A stretch of DNA of 64,000 bases from Simplicispira sp. 125 (lineage in GTDB: Bacteria; Pseudomonadota; Gammaproteobacteria; Burkholderiales; Burkholderiaceae_C). Positions 31,543 to 44,339 of this stretch are shown here, one piece after another. The position numbers were made by a program, and so were the translations under genes. The DNA lies in contig NZ_QEKM01000001.1 in the NCBI RefSeq assembly GCF_003096555.1, forward strand, positions 2,294,001-2,358,000, given 5' to 3'. The stretch's first letter is position 1, and every line of letters starts with the position of its first letter. The notes beneath the pieces were generated by a model. That model saw only the letters and a list, made by a program, of their open reading frames with translations, searched no databases and had not been told where the DNA came from.

Positions 31543-32736
31543 TTACAGCAGTTCCAGCGCAACGGCTGTCGCTTCGCCACCGCCGATGCACAACGTGGCC
31601 AGGCCTTTCTTCAGGCCGCGCGCCTGCAGTGCGTACATGAGCGTCACCATGATGCGCGCACCACTGGCACCAATGGGGTGGCCCAATGCGCAGGCACCGC
31701 CGTTGACGTTGACCTTGTCGTGCGACAGATCCAACTCTGTCATCAGCGCCATGGGCACCACGGCAAAGGCTTCGTTGATTTCCCACAGATCGACATCGCC
31801 CGCATTCCAGCCCGCTTTGGCCAAGGCCTTTTGCGTGGCGCCCAAGGGGGCGGTGGCAAACCATTCGGGTTCTTGCGCGTGCGTGGCGTGGCTGACGATG
31901 CGCGCCAGCGGCTTGCAGCCGAGTTTTGCGGCGGTGGACTGGCGCATCATGACCAGCGCAGCGGCACCGTCGTTGATGGACGAGCTGGACGCGGCGGTAA
32001 TCGTCCCGTCCTTCTTGAAGGCAGGCTTGAGGCTGGGGATTTTGTCCAGCTTGACCTTGCCCGGGCCTTCGTCCACCGACACCACCACTTCGCCCGCACG
32101 GGTCTTGACGGTGACGGGGGTGATTTCAGCAGCAAAGGCACCCGATGCCGTGGCGGCCTTGGCACGCTCGACGCTGGCTGTGGCGAAGGCGTCCTGCTGG
32201 GCACGGGTGAAACCGTATTTTGCGGCGCAGTCTTCGCCAAAGGTGCCCATGGAGCGGCCGGGTTCGTAAGCGTCTTCCAGGCCGTCGAGCATCATGTGGT
32301 CGAAGATGCGGTCGTGGCCCAGGCGGTAGCCGCCACGGCCTTTTTGCAGCAGGTAGGGGGCATTGGTCATGCTTTCCATCCCCCCGGCGACCATGACCTC
32401 ATGCGAACCGGCCAGCAACATGTCGTGCGCAAACATCGCAGCCTTCATGCCAGAGCCACACATTTTGCTCAGCGTCACGGCACCGGCTTCTTTGGGCAGA
32501 CCGCCCTTGAAGGCGGCCTGGCGTGCAGGTGCCTGGCCCTGGCCAGCCATCAGGCAGTTGCCAAACAGTACTTCGCCCACCTGGTCGGGCGACACCCCTG
32601 CACGTGCGACAGCAGCAGCAATGGCGGCGCCGCCCAGGTCATGCGCCGCGAGGGCCGAAAAATCGCCCTGGAAAGACCCCATGGGGGTGCGCGCTGCGCC
32701 GACGATGACGATGGGGTCCTGGGATGGTGTAGTCAT
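31543..32736 (-). CDS. Acetyl-CoA C-acetyltransferase (thiolase)
   Basis: A 397-residue type-II thiolase, converting acetoacetyl-CoA and CoA to two acetyl-CoA or the reverse. The active-site Cys is in TLSKMCGSGMKA (about 96), with NEAFAVVP and GGACALGHPIGASGAR (catalytic His), and a C-terminal TLCIGGGEATAVALE. ATG 32736 has an AGGAG ribosome-binding site. It can consume acetoacetyl-CoA derived from the leucine pathway's acetoacetate. It lies between AceK and the SDR gene in the same orientation. Confidence 0.92.
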   Translation of the reverse strand: MTTPSQDPIVIVGAARTPMGSFQGDFSALAAHDLGGAAIAAAVARAGVSPDQVGEVLFGNCLMAGQGQAPARQAAFKGGLPKEAGAVTLSKMCGSGMKAAMFAHDMLLAGSHEVMVAGGMESMTNAPYLLQKGRGGYRLGHDRIFDHMMLDGLEDAYEPGRSMGTFGEDCAAKYGFTRAQQDAFATASVERAKAATASGAFAAEITPVTVKTRAGEVVVSVDEGPGKVKLDKIPSLKPAFKKDGTITAASSSSINDGAAALVMMRQSTAAKLGCKPLARIVSHATHAQEPEWFATAPLGATQKALAKAGWNAGDVDLWEINEAFAVVPMALMTELDLSHDKVNVNGGACALGHPIGASGARIMVTLMYALQARGLKKGLATLCIGGGEATAVALELL

Positions 32737-32770
32737 GTAAATCACTCCTGAATGAAAAGTGGAAAAGGCG

Positions 32771-34582
32771 TCAGATGCCGCGCTCCTCGTGCCCGTGCGA
32801 GAAACGGCGGTTTACGTCATAAGGGAACACGTCGTAGACATGGCCCGCAAGAATGCGCTCCTTGTGCTGCTGCCAGAACTCCACGCCCAGCAGGTCGGCA
32901 TGGTGCCGCATGAAGGCTTCACGCACTGCATCGTTGCCCAGCAGGAAGGGGCCGAACGTCTCGGGAAACACATCGTGCGGGCCTACCGTGTACCAGATCT
33001 CGCCGCTCATTTCTTCTTCTTCGTTGCGCGGCTGGGGTACCTTGCGGAAGTTGCAGTCGGTGATGTATTCGATCTCGTCGTAGTCGTAGAACACGACCTT
33101 GCCATTGCGCGTGACACCAAAGTTCTTCCACAGCATGTCGCCAGGGAAGATGTTGGCCGCCACCAGGTCTTTGATGGCGTTGCCATACTCGATGACACTG
33201 TGCTCCATCTGCTGGCGTGCGCGCGGATCGTCCAGGCCGGTGTCGAAGGACTCTTGCAGATAAATATTGAGCGGAATCATGCGCCGCTCGATATACAGGT
33301 GCTTGATGATGACTTCCTGGTGACCATCGCCGTCACGGTCGCTGATTTCGAGCTGGCTGGGGGCAAACTTTTCAATCTCTGCGATCAACTCATCATCGAA
33401 GCGCACGCGCGGAAAGGCGACTTCGCTGTACTCCAGCGTATCGGCCATGCGGCCCACGCGGTCGTGCTGCTTGACCAGCAGGTACTTGCCCTTGATCTGT
33501 TCGCGCGTGGTCTCTTTTTGTGGCGGGTAGTAGTCCTTGATGAGCTTGAACACGAAGGGAAAGCTGGGCAGGTCGAACACCAGCATGACCATGCCCTTGA
33601 TACCGGGAGCAATGCGGAATTTGTCGCTGGAATGCTTGAGATGGTAGAGAAAGTCGCGGTAAAAAAGCGTCTTGCCCTGCTTGGCCAAACCCAGCGCGTT
33701 GTAGAGCTCGGTGCGCGGCTTGCGCGGCATCAGGCTGCGCAGAAACTGCACATAGGCGCTGGGGATTTCCATGTCCACCATGAAATACGCACGCGCAAAG
33801 CTGAACAACATCTGCAAATCGTCTTCGCCAAACAGCGCCGCGTCGATGTAGAGCTGCTCCGCATCGTTGTGCAGAATGGGGAGCGCAAACGGCACTTCAT
33901 GAAAGCCGTTGATGATCTTGCCCACCACATAGGCGCCCTTGTTGCGGAAGAACAGGCCGGAGAGCACCTGGATCTGGAAGTTGGCGCGCAGGCGCACCTT
34001 GTCCAGACGCCCCTGCATGGCCGCGAGCACGTAGCGGATATCTCGGGGCAAGTCTTCAAACTCACGCTGCAGCTGGAAGTTTTCCACGATGCCCAGCATG
34101 GTGTCGAACAGATTTTCACGCGAAGGATAGTACGACCAGTAGGTCGGACGGGCCTCGGGCTCTTCGTTCTCGATGTATTCGGTGCTGACCGCCGGGCGCA
34201 CAAAGATGAAATCGTTGTGAAAGTGCGTGCGGTGCAGGATGCGGCAGGTGACCGAGTTAAAGAAGGTCTCGGCCAGTTCGGGCTGGTGGTGGTTGACCAG
34301 CAAACCAATGTAGTGGAGCTTGATCTGGTGCCACACGTCCATAGGAAGGCTGCCGGCCTTGAATTCTTTTTCCAGTCGCTTCGTGCATTCCTTGACGCGC
34401 AGGTCATAAAACTCGATCCGCTCACGCTGGGCACGCTGCTGACCGTGCCAGTCGGCGGTTTCGAAGCGGTGTTTGGCGCGCGCGGATTCGGTACGGAACA
34501 GGCGGTAGTGCCGGTTGAACCCGTCCATCATCGCCTTCGCGATGTCGTAGGCTTGGGGCGAATCGAGGCGCTGGGGAAACAT
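32771..34582 (-). CDS. aceK: Isocitrate dehydrogenase kinase/phosphatase
   Basis: A 603-residue bifunctional enzyme that phosphorylates or dephosphorylates isocitrate dehydrogenase to direct carbon into the glyoxylate shunt during growth on acetate. The regulatory N-terminal half and kinase-like C-terminal half are both present. Visible signatures include [22 protein letters not shown] (ATP loop), [29 protein letters not shown] and [12 protein letters not shown] (metal-binding catalytic residues). Length is typical (about 580-600). Together with ActP it fits acetate use, though no aceA or aceB is in the window. Confidence 0.95.
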   Translation of the reverse strand: MFPQRLDSPQAYDIAKAMMDGFNRHYRLFRTESARAKHRFETADWHGQQRAQRERIEFYDLRVKECTKRLEKEFKAGSLPMDVWHQIKLHYIGLLVNHHQPELAETFFNSVTCRILHRTHFHNDFIFVRPAVSTEYIENEEPEARPTYWSYYPSRENLFDTMLGIVENFQLQREFEDLPRDIRYVLAAMQGRLDKVRLRANFQIQVLSGLFFRNKGAYVVGKIINGFHEVPFALPILHNDAEQLYIDAALFGEDDLQMLFSFARAYFMVDMEIPSAYVQFLRSLMPRKPRTELYNALGLAKQGKTLFYRDFLYHLKHSSDKFRIAPGIKGMVMLVFDLPSFPFVFKLIKDYYPPQKETTREQIKGKYLLVKQHDRVGRMADTLEYSEVAFPRVRFDDELIAEIEKFAPSQLEISDRDGDGHQEVIIKHLYIERRMIPLNIYLQESFDTGLDDPRARQQMEHSVIEYGNAIKDLVAANIFPGDMLWKNFGVTRNGKVVFYDYDEIEYITDCNFRKVPQPRNEEEEMSGEIWYTVGPHDVFPETFGPFLLGNDAVREAFMRHHADLLGVEFWQQHKERILAGHVYDVFPYDVNRRFSHGHEERGI

Positions 34583-34620
34583 GGGCTGGGCGTCCTGTGA
34601 ATGCTATCGGCCCTGCGACT

Positions 34621-35280
34621 TTAGCGCCGCGCGGCGCGCACACCGTCGATGGCGGCCTTGTACAGCGAATCAATGCCCTGGTTGCCCGCCAGCGTGATAT
34701 GCATGTTGTTGATGAGCCCGTCTTTGAGCCCATAGCACCAGCCGTGCAGGTGCACTTTCTGCCCCCGAGCCCAGGCGTCCTGCAACACCGTGGTTTGTGC
34801 CACGTTGATGACCTGCTCGATCACGTTCAACTCACACAGGACGTCATGGCGCCACTCGGGCTCTGTCGCCGCGATCAGCTCGCGGTGCCGGTCGCGCACA
34901 TCTTTGACGTGACGGATCCAGTTGTCGGACAAGCCGACCCGCAAATCCTGCAGCGCGGCCAGCACGCCGCCACACCCGTAGTGCCCCACGACCATGAGGT
35001 CTTGCACATGCAGCTGATCAACGGCGTACTGAATGGTCGAGAGGCAGTTGAGGTCGGTCGGCACCACCACGTTGGCGATGTTGCGATGCACGAATACCTC
35101 TCCAGGCTCCAGCCCCGTGATCTGGTTGGCGGGCACGCGGCTGTCTGAGCAGCCCACCCACATATAGCGCGGCTTTTGCTGCTCCAGGAGGAGGGTAAAA
35201 AACCCGGGCCGATCGCGCTGCATTTGAGCAGCCCATTCACGGTTGTGGACAAACAGGTCTTCAATGGAATCGGTGGTCAC
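34621..35280 (-). CDS. can: Beta-class carbonic anhydrase
   Basis: A 219-residue zinc enzyme interconverting CO2 and bicarbonate. Zinc ligands are visible as Cys in VGCSDSRVPAN and His/Cys in VVGHYGCGG, with the Asp-Arg dyad in SDSR. The likely start is GTG 35280, whose neighbours encode VTTDSIEDLFVHNREWA, the usual N-terminus; the frame upstream is less likely. Bicarbonate is consumed by biotin carboxylases such as LiuB/LiuD, which may explain the neighbourhood. It follows LiuA by about 100 bp in the same orientation. Confidence 0.93.
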   Translation of the reverse strand: MTTDSIEDLFVHNREWAAQMQRDRPGFFTLLLEQQKPRYMWVGCSDSRVPANQITGLEPGEVFVHRNIANVVVPTDLNCLSTIQYAVDQLHVQDLMVVGHYGCGGVLAALQDLRVGLSDNWIRHVKDVRDRHRELIAATEPEWRHDVLCELNVIEQVINVAQTTVLQDAWARGQKVHLHGWCYGLKDGLINNMHITLAGNQGIDSLYKAAIDGVRAARR

Positions 35281-35379
35281 AGTGTTTTCCTGGAGGAGTG
35301 TTGTTGTGCCCGGCGGCAGGAGGGTCAAGGCAGAACAAGCCGCCCGCAATGATCGAGCGGGAACCTATTCTGCAGGGCC

Positions 35380-36570
35380 TTAACAAGTCTCTGCAAAGAG
35401 CTCGCGACCAATCAGCATGCGGCGGATTTCGCTGGTACCGGCGCCAATTTCATAGAGTTTGGCGTCGCGCCACAGACGACCCAAGGGGTATTCGTTGATG
35501 TAGCCATTGCCGCCGAAAATCTGGATGCCTTCGCCCGCCATCCAGGTGGCTTTCTCGGCGCACCACAGGATGACGCTGGCGCAGTCCTTGCGCACCTGGC
35601 GCACGTGCTCGGTACCCAGCATGTCCAGGTTCTTTGCCACCGTGTAGGCAAACGAGCGCCCTGCCTGCAGAACGGTATACATGTCGGCGACCTTGCCCTG
35701 GATGAGCTGGAACTCGCCAATGCTCTGGCCAAATTGCTTGCGGTCATGGATGTAGGGAATCACGTTGTCCATGACGGACTGCATGATGCCCAGCGGCCCG
35801 CCGGTCAGCACAGCACGCTCATAGTCCAGGCCGCTCATCAGCACCTTGGCCCCCATATTCACGCCACCCAATACGTTTTGCGCAGGGACTTCAACGTCCT
35901 GAAACACCAGTTCACCGGTATGGCTGCCGCGCATGCCCAGCTTGTCGAGCTTTTGCGCAATGGAAAAGCCCTTCATGCCCTTCTCGATCAGGAAGGCAGT
36001 GACGCCGCGCGCGCCCATCTCGGGCTCGGTCTTGGCATAGACCACCAGGGTGTCGGCGTCGGGACCGTTGGTGATCCACATCTTGTTGCCGTTGAGCAGG
36101 TAGTAGCCGCCCTTGTCCTCGGCCTTGAGCTTCATGCTGATGACGTCGGAGCCCGCCCCTGGCTCGCTCATCGCCAGCGCGCCCACATGTTCGCCGCTGA
36201 TCAGCTTGGGCAGGTATTTTTTGCGCTGCTCCTCATTGCCGTTGCGGTTGATCTGATTGACGCACAGATTGCTGTGCGCGCCATAGCTCAAACCCACCGA
36301 GGCCGATGCACGCGAGATCTCTTCCATGGCGACCATGTGGGCCAGATAACCCATATTGGCACCGCCGTGCTCTTCAGACACCGTAATGCCCAGCACGCCC
36401 AAATCGCCCATCTTGCGCCAGAGGTCCATGGGAAACTGGTCGGAGTGATCGATTTCTGTGGCGCGCGGTGCGATTTCAGACTGCGCGAAGTCCCGCACGG
36501 CGTCGCGCAAAGCATCGATATCGTCGCCCAGTTGAAAATTAAGGCCAGGAAGGTTGCCGGGAATGCTCAT
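35380..36570 (-). CDS. liuA: Isovaleryl-CoA dehydrogenase
   Basis: A 396-residue acyl-CoA dehydrogenase oxidising isovaleryl-CoA to 3-methylcrotonyl-CoA in leucine breakdown. The FAD motif is [16 protein letters not shown]. The catalytic Glu lies in [14 protein letters not shown], the position unique to isovaleryl-CoA dehydrogenases, and the C-terminus has the [18 protein letters not shown] signature. ATG 36570 follows an AGGAGA-like site. It is preceded by the thioesterase gene (32-nt gap) and, further up, LiuR and its palindrome, so it is likely LiuR-controlled. The other liu genes sit about 14 kb away at 13605-21445. Confidence 0.94.
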   Translation of the reverse strand: MSIPGNLPGLNFQLGDDIDALRDAVRDFAQSEIAPRATEIDHSDQFPMDLWRKMGDLGVLGITVSEEHGGANMGYLAHMVAMEEISRASASVGLSYGAHSNLCVNQINRNGNEEQRKKYLPKLISGEHVGALAMSEPGAGSDVISMKLKAEDKGGYYLLNGNKMWITNGPDADTLVVYAKTEPEMGARGVTAFLIEKGMKGFSIAQKLDKLGMRGSHTGELVFQDVEVPAQNVLGGVNMGAKVLMSGLDYERAVLTGGPLGIMQSVMDNVIPYIHDRKQFGQSIGEFQLIQGKVADMYTVLQAGRSFAYTVAKNLDMLGTEHVRQVRKDCASVILWCAEKATWMAGEGIQIFGGNGYINEYPLGRLWRDAKLYEIGAGTSEIRRMLIGRELFAETC

Positions 36571-36602
36571 GGTGTTCTCCTGTGTTGAAGTAAATGGGTT
36601 GA

Positions 36603-37064
36603 TCAGCCCTGAACATCCGGGCGTCCGGTCACCGCCATCAGGGTGCAACCCATGGTGGCCACCAGTGTTTCATGTCCGTCTTGCAGCGCGTACGCGCGAC
36701 CTTCGCACACCGAAATGGTGCGACCAGGCTTGAGTACCCGGCCTTCCATCCGAAAGCGCTGGCCCTTTGCAGGGGCTAGCAGGTTGATCTTGAATTCGAT
36801 GGTCAGCACCGCAGCCTCTGCGGGCATCAAGGTAAATGCGGCGTAGCCGCAGGCAGAGTCCAGCCCTGTGGAAACGACCCCTGCATGCAAGAATCCATGC
36901 TGCTGGGTGAGGCCTTGCGCCCAGTCGAGGTGAATATCGACGGCTCCCGGCTCCAGGAGTCCGAGGGTGGCGCCCAGGGTTTTCATAATCCCTTGGCGCG
37001 CAAAACTCTGTTGCACGCGCTCGGCATACTGTGAATCTCGGGGCTCGAACCGGGGTATCGTCAT
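36603..37064 (-). CDS. PaaI-type hotdog thioesterase
   Basis: A 153-residue hotdog-fold protein with the PaaI-like motif [27 protein letters not shown] and a central [16 protein letters not shown] strand. It probably hydrolyses a short or aromatic acyl-CoA. Its ATG lies 12 nt downstream of a 22-bp perfect palindrome and has an AGGAG ribosome-binding site between. It is the first gene after LiuR and precedes liuA, suggesting release of CoA from a pathway intermediate. Substrate is unknown. Confidence 0.88.
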   Translation of the reverse strand: MTIPRFEPRDSQYAERVQQSFARQGIMKTLGATLGLLEPGAVDIHLDWAQGLTQQHGFLHAGVVSTGLDSACGYAAFTLMPAEAAVLTIEFKINLLAPAKGQRFRMEGRVLKPGRTISVCEGRAYALQDGHETLVATMGCTLMAVTGRPDVQG

Positions 37065-37076
37065 GCAGGCTCCTGA

Positions 37077-37098
37077 TTGACGTTTACGTAAACGTCAA
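37077..37098. promoter_or_regulatory. 22-bp perfect palindrome, candidate LiuR operator
   Basis: Arm TTGACGTTTAC followed by its exact complement. It lies between the liuR stop (37099) and the thioesterase ATG (37064), just ahead of the ribosome-binding site. Position and symmetry suit a MerR-family regulator controlling the thioesterase-liuA genes. Confidence 0.75.
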
Positions 37099-37497
37099 TT
37101 ATCCGATATTTTTGGCCACTTTGGCGAGCAAGGCGCGCGCTTCCTTTTCGTGTTCCCGTACTTCGTCCAGATTGGCCTGGAGATCGGCCATCTGCTCCTC
37201 GAGCTGCTTGCGGTGCTGGGCCAGTACCGCGAGAAACTTCTGCAGCTGCACACCAGTGTCCCTGGGGCTGTCGTACAGATCGATGATGTCTTTCGCTTCC
37301 GTGAGAGAAAGGCCCAGCCGCTTGGCGCGCAACGTCAGTTTGAGCCTGGTGCGATCCCGTGCGCTATAGGTCCGTGTCCGTCCACCGGGCCCTGTTCGCT
37401 CGGGTTGCAGCAAGCCCATATCTTCATAAAAACGCATGGCCCGCGTCGTAAGATCGAATTCTTTGGCAAGATCACGAATGGTAAAGGTGGAGGCCAT
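37099..37497 (-). CDS. liuR: MerR-family regulator LiuR
   Basis: A 132-residue MerR-type regulator. The N-terminal winged helix has FTIRDLAKEFDLTTRAMRFYEDMGLLQP and TRTYSARDRTRLKLTLRAKRLG, followed by a dimerisation coiled coil (about 90-128) and a short C-terminus with no metal-binding cysteines. This matches LiuR, the regulator of leucine/isovalerate genes in proteobacteria. ATG 37497 is at the family N-terminus. It is immediately upstream of the palindrome and the thioesterase-liuA pair, and a second near-palindrome lies upstream of it. Confidence 0.88.
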   Translation of the reverse strand: MASTFTIRDLAKEFDLTTRAMRFYEDMGLLQPERTGPGGRTRTYSARDRTRLKLTLRAKRLGLSLTEAKDIIDLYDSPRDTGVQLQKFLAVLAQHRKQLEEQMADLQANLDEVREHEKEARALLAKVAKNIG

Positions 37498-37560
37498 GCT
37501 TGGATTCTGGCGGTGCGATGGCGGCGTGAATCGCCGCCGCTCTGGCATCGCCTTGTAATG

Positions 37561-37575
37561 TTGACGTTACGTCAA
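37561..37575. promoter_or_regulatory. Near-palindromic LiuR-like site upstream of liuR
   Basis: TTGACGT-T-ACGTCAA, symmetrical about a single central base and sharing TTGACGT and ACGTCAA with the 22-bp palindrome. It is 64 bp upstream of the liuR ATG and suggests autoregulation. Confidence 0.6.
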
Positions 37576-37641
37576 TGCTACAGCAAACCACCAGTGCACC
37601 AGCGAGCGGATACCAACGGCTTGGCGCTGCCCATTATTTCG

Positions 37642-38394
37642 TCAAGGTGCTGGTTTCAATAACGCCAAATCGGTATCGTCCAGCCAACACCACTGGCCTG
37701 GTGCCAAGTCAGCAGGCAGTTGCAAGCCCCCGATTCTTGAGCGATGCAAGCCCTCCACCCGATTGCCCACCGCCGCAATCATGCGCTTGACCTGGTGGTA
37801 CTTCCCCTCGGTCAACGTCAGGTGCACAAGCGTGGAATCTACTTGGACGCAAGCCGCGGCCTTCACGGGAGCGGGATCATCGTCCAGAACAACACCTGCC
37901 AGCAAGCGATCGACCTGTTCAGCCGTTGCTTCGTGCTTCAAGCGCACTTCATACAGCTTCGGTACATGCTTCTTCGGTGAACTCATGCGGTGAATGAACT
38001 GCCCATCGTCGCTGAGCAAAATCAGGCCGGTTGTGTCCTGATCCAGACGGCCGATGGCTTGAACACCCTGTACGGCTGACTTCGTAGGCCGCTGACGCAA
38101 AGGCACAGGGAGCAAGGTATAGATGCTGGGGTAGGTCGATGGTTTTTGCGAACACTCTGTGCCTGCTGGCTTGTGCAGCATCAAATACGCTTTTTCTTTG
38201 TAAGGCCACCATATGCCTTGTACGCAGAGTTGCAAACCGTCGGTGTTGAAGCGCATCGTAGAGTCACGACACGGTACGAGAGTGCTATCCACACCCTTTT
38301 GCAGCACCTCCACCCAACCCTGCTGCACCAGCCCGGCACAAACACGGCGTGTTCCAAAACCCTGCGAATAAAGAATGTCCTGCAATTGCATCAT
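37642..38394 (-). CDS. rsuA: 16S rRNA pseudouridine synthase, RsuA/RluB family
   Basis: A 250-residue pseudouridine synthase. The N-terminal S4-like domain (LQDILYSQGFGTRRVCAGLVQQGWVEV) precedes the catalytic domain with KPAGTECSQ and GRLDQDTTGLILLSDDG, where the Asp is catalytic, and the LTEGKYHQVKRM RNA-binding motif. The GRLD...TTGL form and length match RsuA, which modifies U516 of 16S rRNA. It is encoded just after the rRNA operon on the same strand, downstream of the 5S terminator. Confidence 0.9.
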   Translation of the reverse strand: MMQLQDILYSQGFGTRRVCAGLVQQGWVEVLQKGVDSTLVPCRDSTMRFNTDGLQLCVQGIWWPYKEKAYLMLHKPAGTECSQKPSTYPSIYTLLPVPLRQRPTKSAVQGVQAIGRLDQDTTGLILLSDDGQFIHRMSSPKKHVPKLYEVRLKHEATAEQVDRLLAGVVLDDDPAPVKAAACVQVDSTLVHLTLTEGKYHQVKRMIAAVGNRVEGLHRSRIGGLQLPADLAPGQWCWLDDTDLALLKPAP

Positions 38395-38436
38395 CTATGG
38401 GCACCTGAGAGATGATTATCCAGTCCCAGAAACAGG

Positions 38437-38466
38437 AACGCCCCGCTCATTGCTGAGAGGGGCGTT
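38437..38466 (-). terminator. Terminator of the rrn operon
   Basis: AACGCCCC / GGGGCGTT stem with a 14-nt loop, 15 nt past the 3' end of 5S. On the minus strand it is followed by a T-containing tract (CCTGTTTCT). Confidence 0.75.
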
Positions 38467-38480
38467 GCTGCGCTGTAAGA

Positions 38481-38595
38481 GCCTGACGATGACCTACTTT
38501 CACACGGGAACCCGCACTATCATCGGCGCAAAGTCGTTTCACGGTCCTGTTCGGGATGGGAAGGAGTGGTACCAACTTGCTATGGTCATCAGGCA
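38481..38595 (-). rRNA. rrf: 5S ribosomal RNA
   Basis: About 115 nt with the canonical 5S features: TGCCTGATGACCATAG at the 5' end, TCCCATCCCGAACAGG and GTGTGAAAGTAGG internally, and the GTCAGGC 3' strand pairing with the 5' end. Confidence 0.95.
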
Positions 38596-38704
38596 TAACT
38601 TGGTGCTGGGCAGTTTTTGAGGACTGCCTGGCGAATTCATAGAGTTTGGAATCAGCTTATATTTTGATTGCGACAACTTGGCATAACATCCCTGATCTGG
38701 AGAG

Positions 38705-38717
38705 ATCAAAGTTATAG

Positions 38718-38723
<6 letters not shown>
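38705..38723 (-). other. 3' arm of the 23S processing stalk
   Basis: CTTGACCCTATAACTTTGA on the RNA strand, exactly complementary to the sequence at 41591-41609 flanking the 23S 5' end. This is the expected RNase III stalk. Confidence 0.8.
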
Positions 38724-41590
<2,867 letters not shown>

Positions 41591-41595
<5 letters not shown>

Positions 41596-41609
41596 CTATA
41601 ACTTTGACG
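41591..41609 (-). other. 5' arm of the 23S processing stalk
   Basis: Complementary to 38705-38723 over 19 nt. Confidence 0.8.
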
Positions 41610-41949
41610 TCTCTTGCGAAACATCTCCATCTAATTTTTCAAGGACTTGCAAGGTCTTTCACCTTGCGCGTTATGCCGTAATATGAATGTTTCTTCGGTA
41701 TTGCTACCTAGAGAACAATTCGTCATTACTTGAATAAAACAAAGTTTCATTCGTGTTGACGCAATCAAATTTCATGTTGCTGATGGCACGGTGCATCTTT
41801 CGATGCTTTCCATCAGCAACGCTGATTCGACTCTATGAATTTTTAAAGAACAGCCGATTGATCGAACTATCTCGATCAACAACAAAACAGCCTTTTGCAA
41901 AGCTGCTTTGGTGTTGATTTGCTGCACTGCCTTGTGCAACTTTGGATGT
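41596..41949 (-). other. tRNA-Ala to 23S internal spacer with boxA-like element
   Basis: 354 bp of transcribed spacer. On the RNA strand TGTTCTTTAAAAATT (41838-41852) resembles the boxA antitermination site. No coding content is supported. Confidence 0.5.
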
Positions 41950-42025
41950 TGGTGGAGGATGACGGGATCGAACCGACGACCCCCTGCTTGCAAAGCAGGT
42001 GCTCTCCCAGCTGAGCTAATCCCCC
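41950..42025 (-). tRNA. alaT: tRNA-Ala (TGC anticodon)
   Basis: 76 nt with encoded CCA. The anticodon loop is CTTTGCAAG, the acceptor GGGGGAT pairs with ATCCTCC, and the T-loop is GGTTCGATCCC. It is the second tRNA of the 16S-23S spacer. Confidence 0.95.
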
Positions 42026-42064
42026 AGGAACCGCATTGTCTTCTCACGTGTCGCCCGCAGCACT

Positions 42065-42141
42065 TGGTGGGTCTGGGTGGTCTCGAACCACCGACCCCCG
42101 CCTTATCAAGACGGTGCTCTAACCAACTGAGCTACAGACCC
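42065..42141 (-). tRNA. ileT: tRNA-Ile (GAT anticodon)
   Basis: 77 nt with encoded CCA. The anticodon loop is CTTGATAAG, acceptor GGGTCTG pairs with CAGACCC, and the T-loop is GGTTCGAGACC. It follows 16S. Confidence 0.95.
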
Positions 42142-42201
42142 AGGCCTGCCTCTACTCACTCACATGCTTTCACATATGCGCTTGCAGCGACTTTTTCCAA
42201 C

Positions 42202-42224
42202 AACCGATAAGTGTGGGCGTTCAA
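42202..42224 (-). other. 3' arm of the pre-16S processing stalk
   Basis: On the RNA strand TTGAACGCCCACACTTATCG, pairing with the leader at 43903-43926 over about 22 bp with few G-U or mismatched positions. An RNase III substrate. Confidence 0.75.
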
Positions 42225-42244
42225 TTAGAACTGCAGTTTTCCAG

Positions 42245-43777
<1,533 letters not shown>

Positions 43778-43902
43778 GATCTTGATAAATTTAAAGTCTT
43801 CCGACTTCACTCATAAAAACGGAATTGAAGTGAACTTCACTTCTATCTCCATGAGCGTTTAAAGTCTTGCGACTTCAGTTCCAAAAGAACTTCGCAATTC
43901 GC

Positions 43903-43926
43903 TTCAAACGCCCACGCTTATCGGCT
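43903..43926 (-). other. 5' arm of the pre-16S processing stalk
   Basis: Leader segment CCGATAAGCGTGGGCGTTTG on the RNA strand, complementary to 42202-42224. Confidence 0.75.
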
Positions 43927-44005
43927 GTATATTTTTAATGTTCCCGCAAAAACCAGATTTGCATCTTTGTTTTTGCCAACTCCGCCGCGATCAGCAGAGC
44001 CTCAA

Positions 44006-44035
44006 ATTATAACAGGTTTTTTTATTTCCTGTCAA
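44006..44035 (-). promoter_or_regulatory. Strong sigma-70 promoter of the rrn operon
   Basis: TTGACA (44030-44035) and TATAAT (44006-44011), both exact consensus, with an 18-bp spacer. Upstream on the minus strand, two further segments near 44100-44125 and 44250-44275 share GGCTTCGCTG after a -10-like TATACAAT or CTACAGT, suggesting tandem rrn promoters. The rest of 43778-44339 is untranslated leader and the divergent uup upstream region. Confidence 0.85.
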
Positions 44036-44339
44036 CACAAGGGGTCTTTCAACCCCCTGCATCTTTTCACTTCCCATCAGCACCGCAAGCAGCACTTCCG
44101 TTCAGCGAAGCCTTGCATTGTATACCGGGTTTTTACTCCCCACCACGCAAAACCGAAGATTTTTTATCCGCCCCTCTCAACAATCTCAGCCCAGGCTCTT
44201 CAGCCCCCAGACCACATCGGCTCAGTCGCTCTTCCTAGGAAGAACTTCTGTGCAGCGAAGCCCTCGACTGTAGCACAGGGCGAAGAGGAATCCGACTTCA
44301 GTACGAAATATTTATGTCATGGCCCTGATAATGGGCGCT

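Noticed and set aside
32759..34600. Open frame of 613 codons on the plus strand
   Set aside because: Antisense shadow of aceK; no family match and biased composition.
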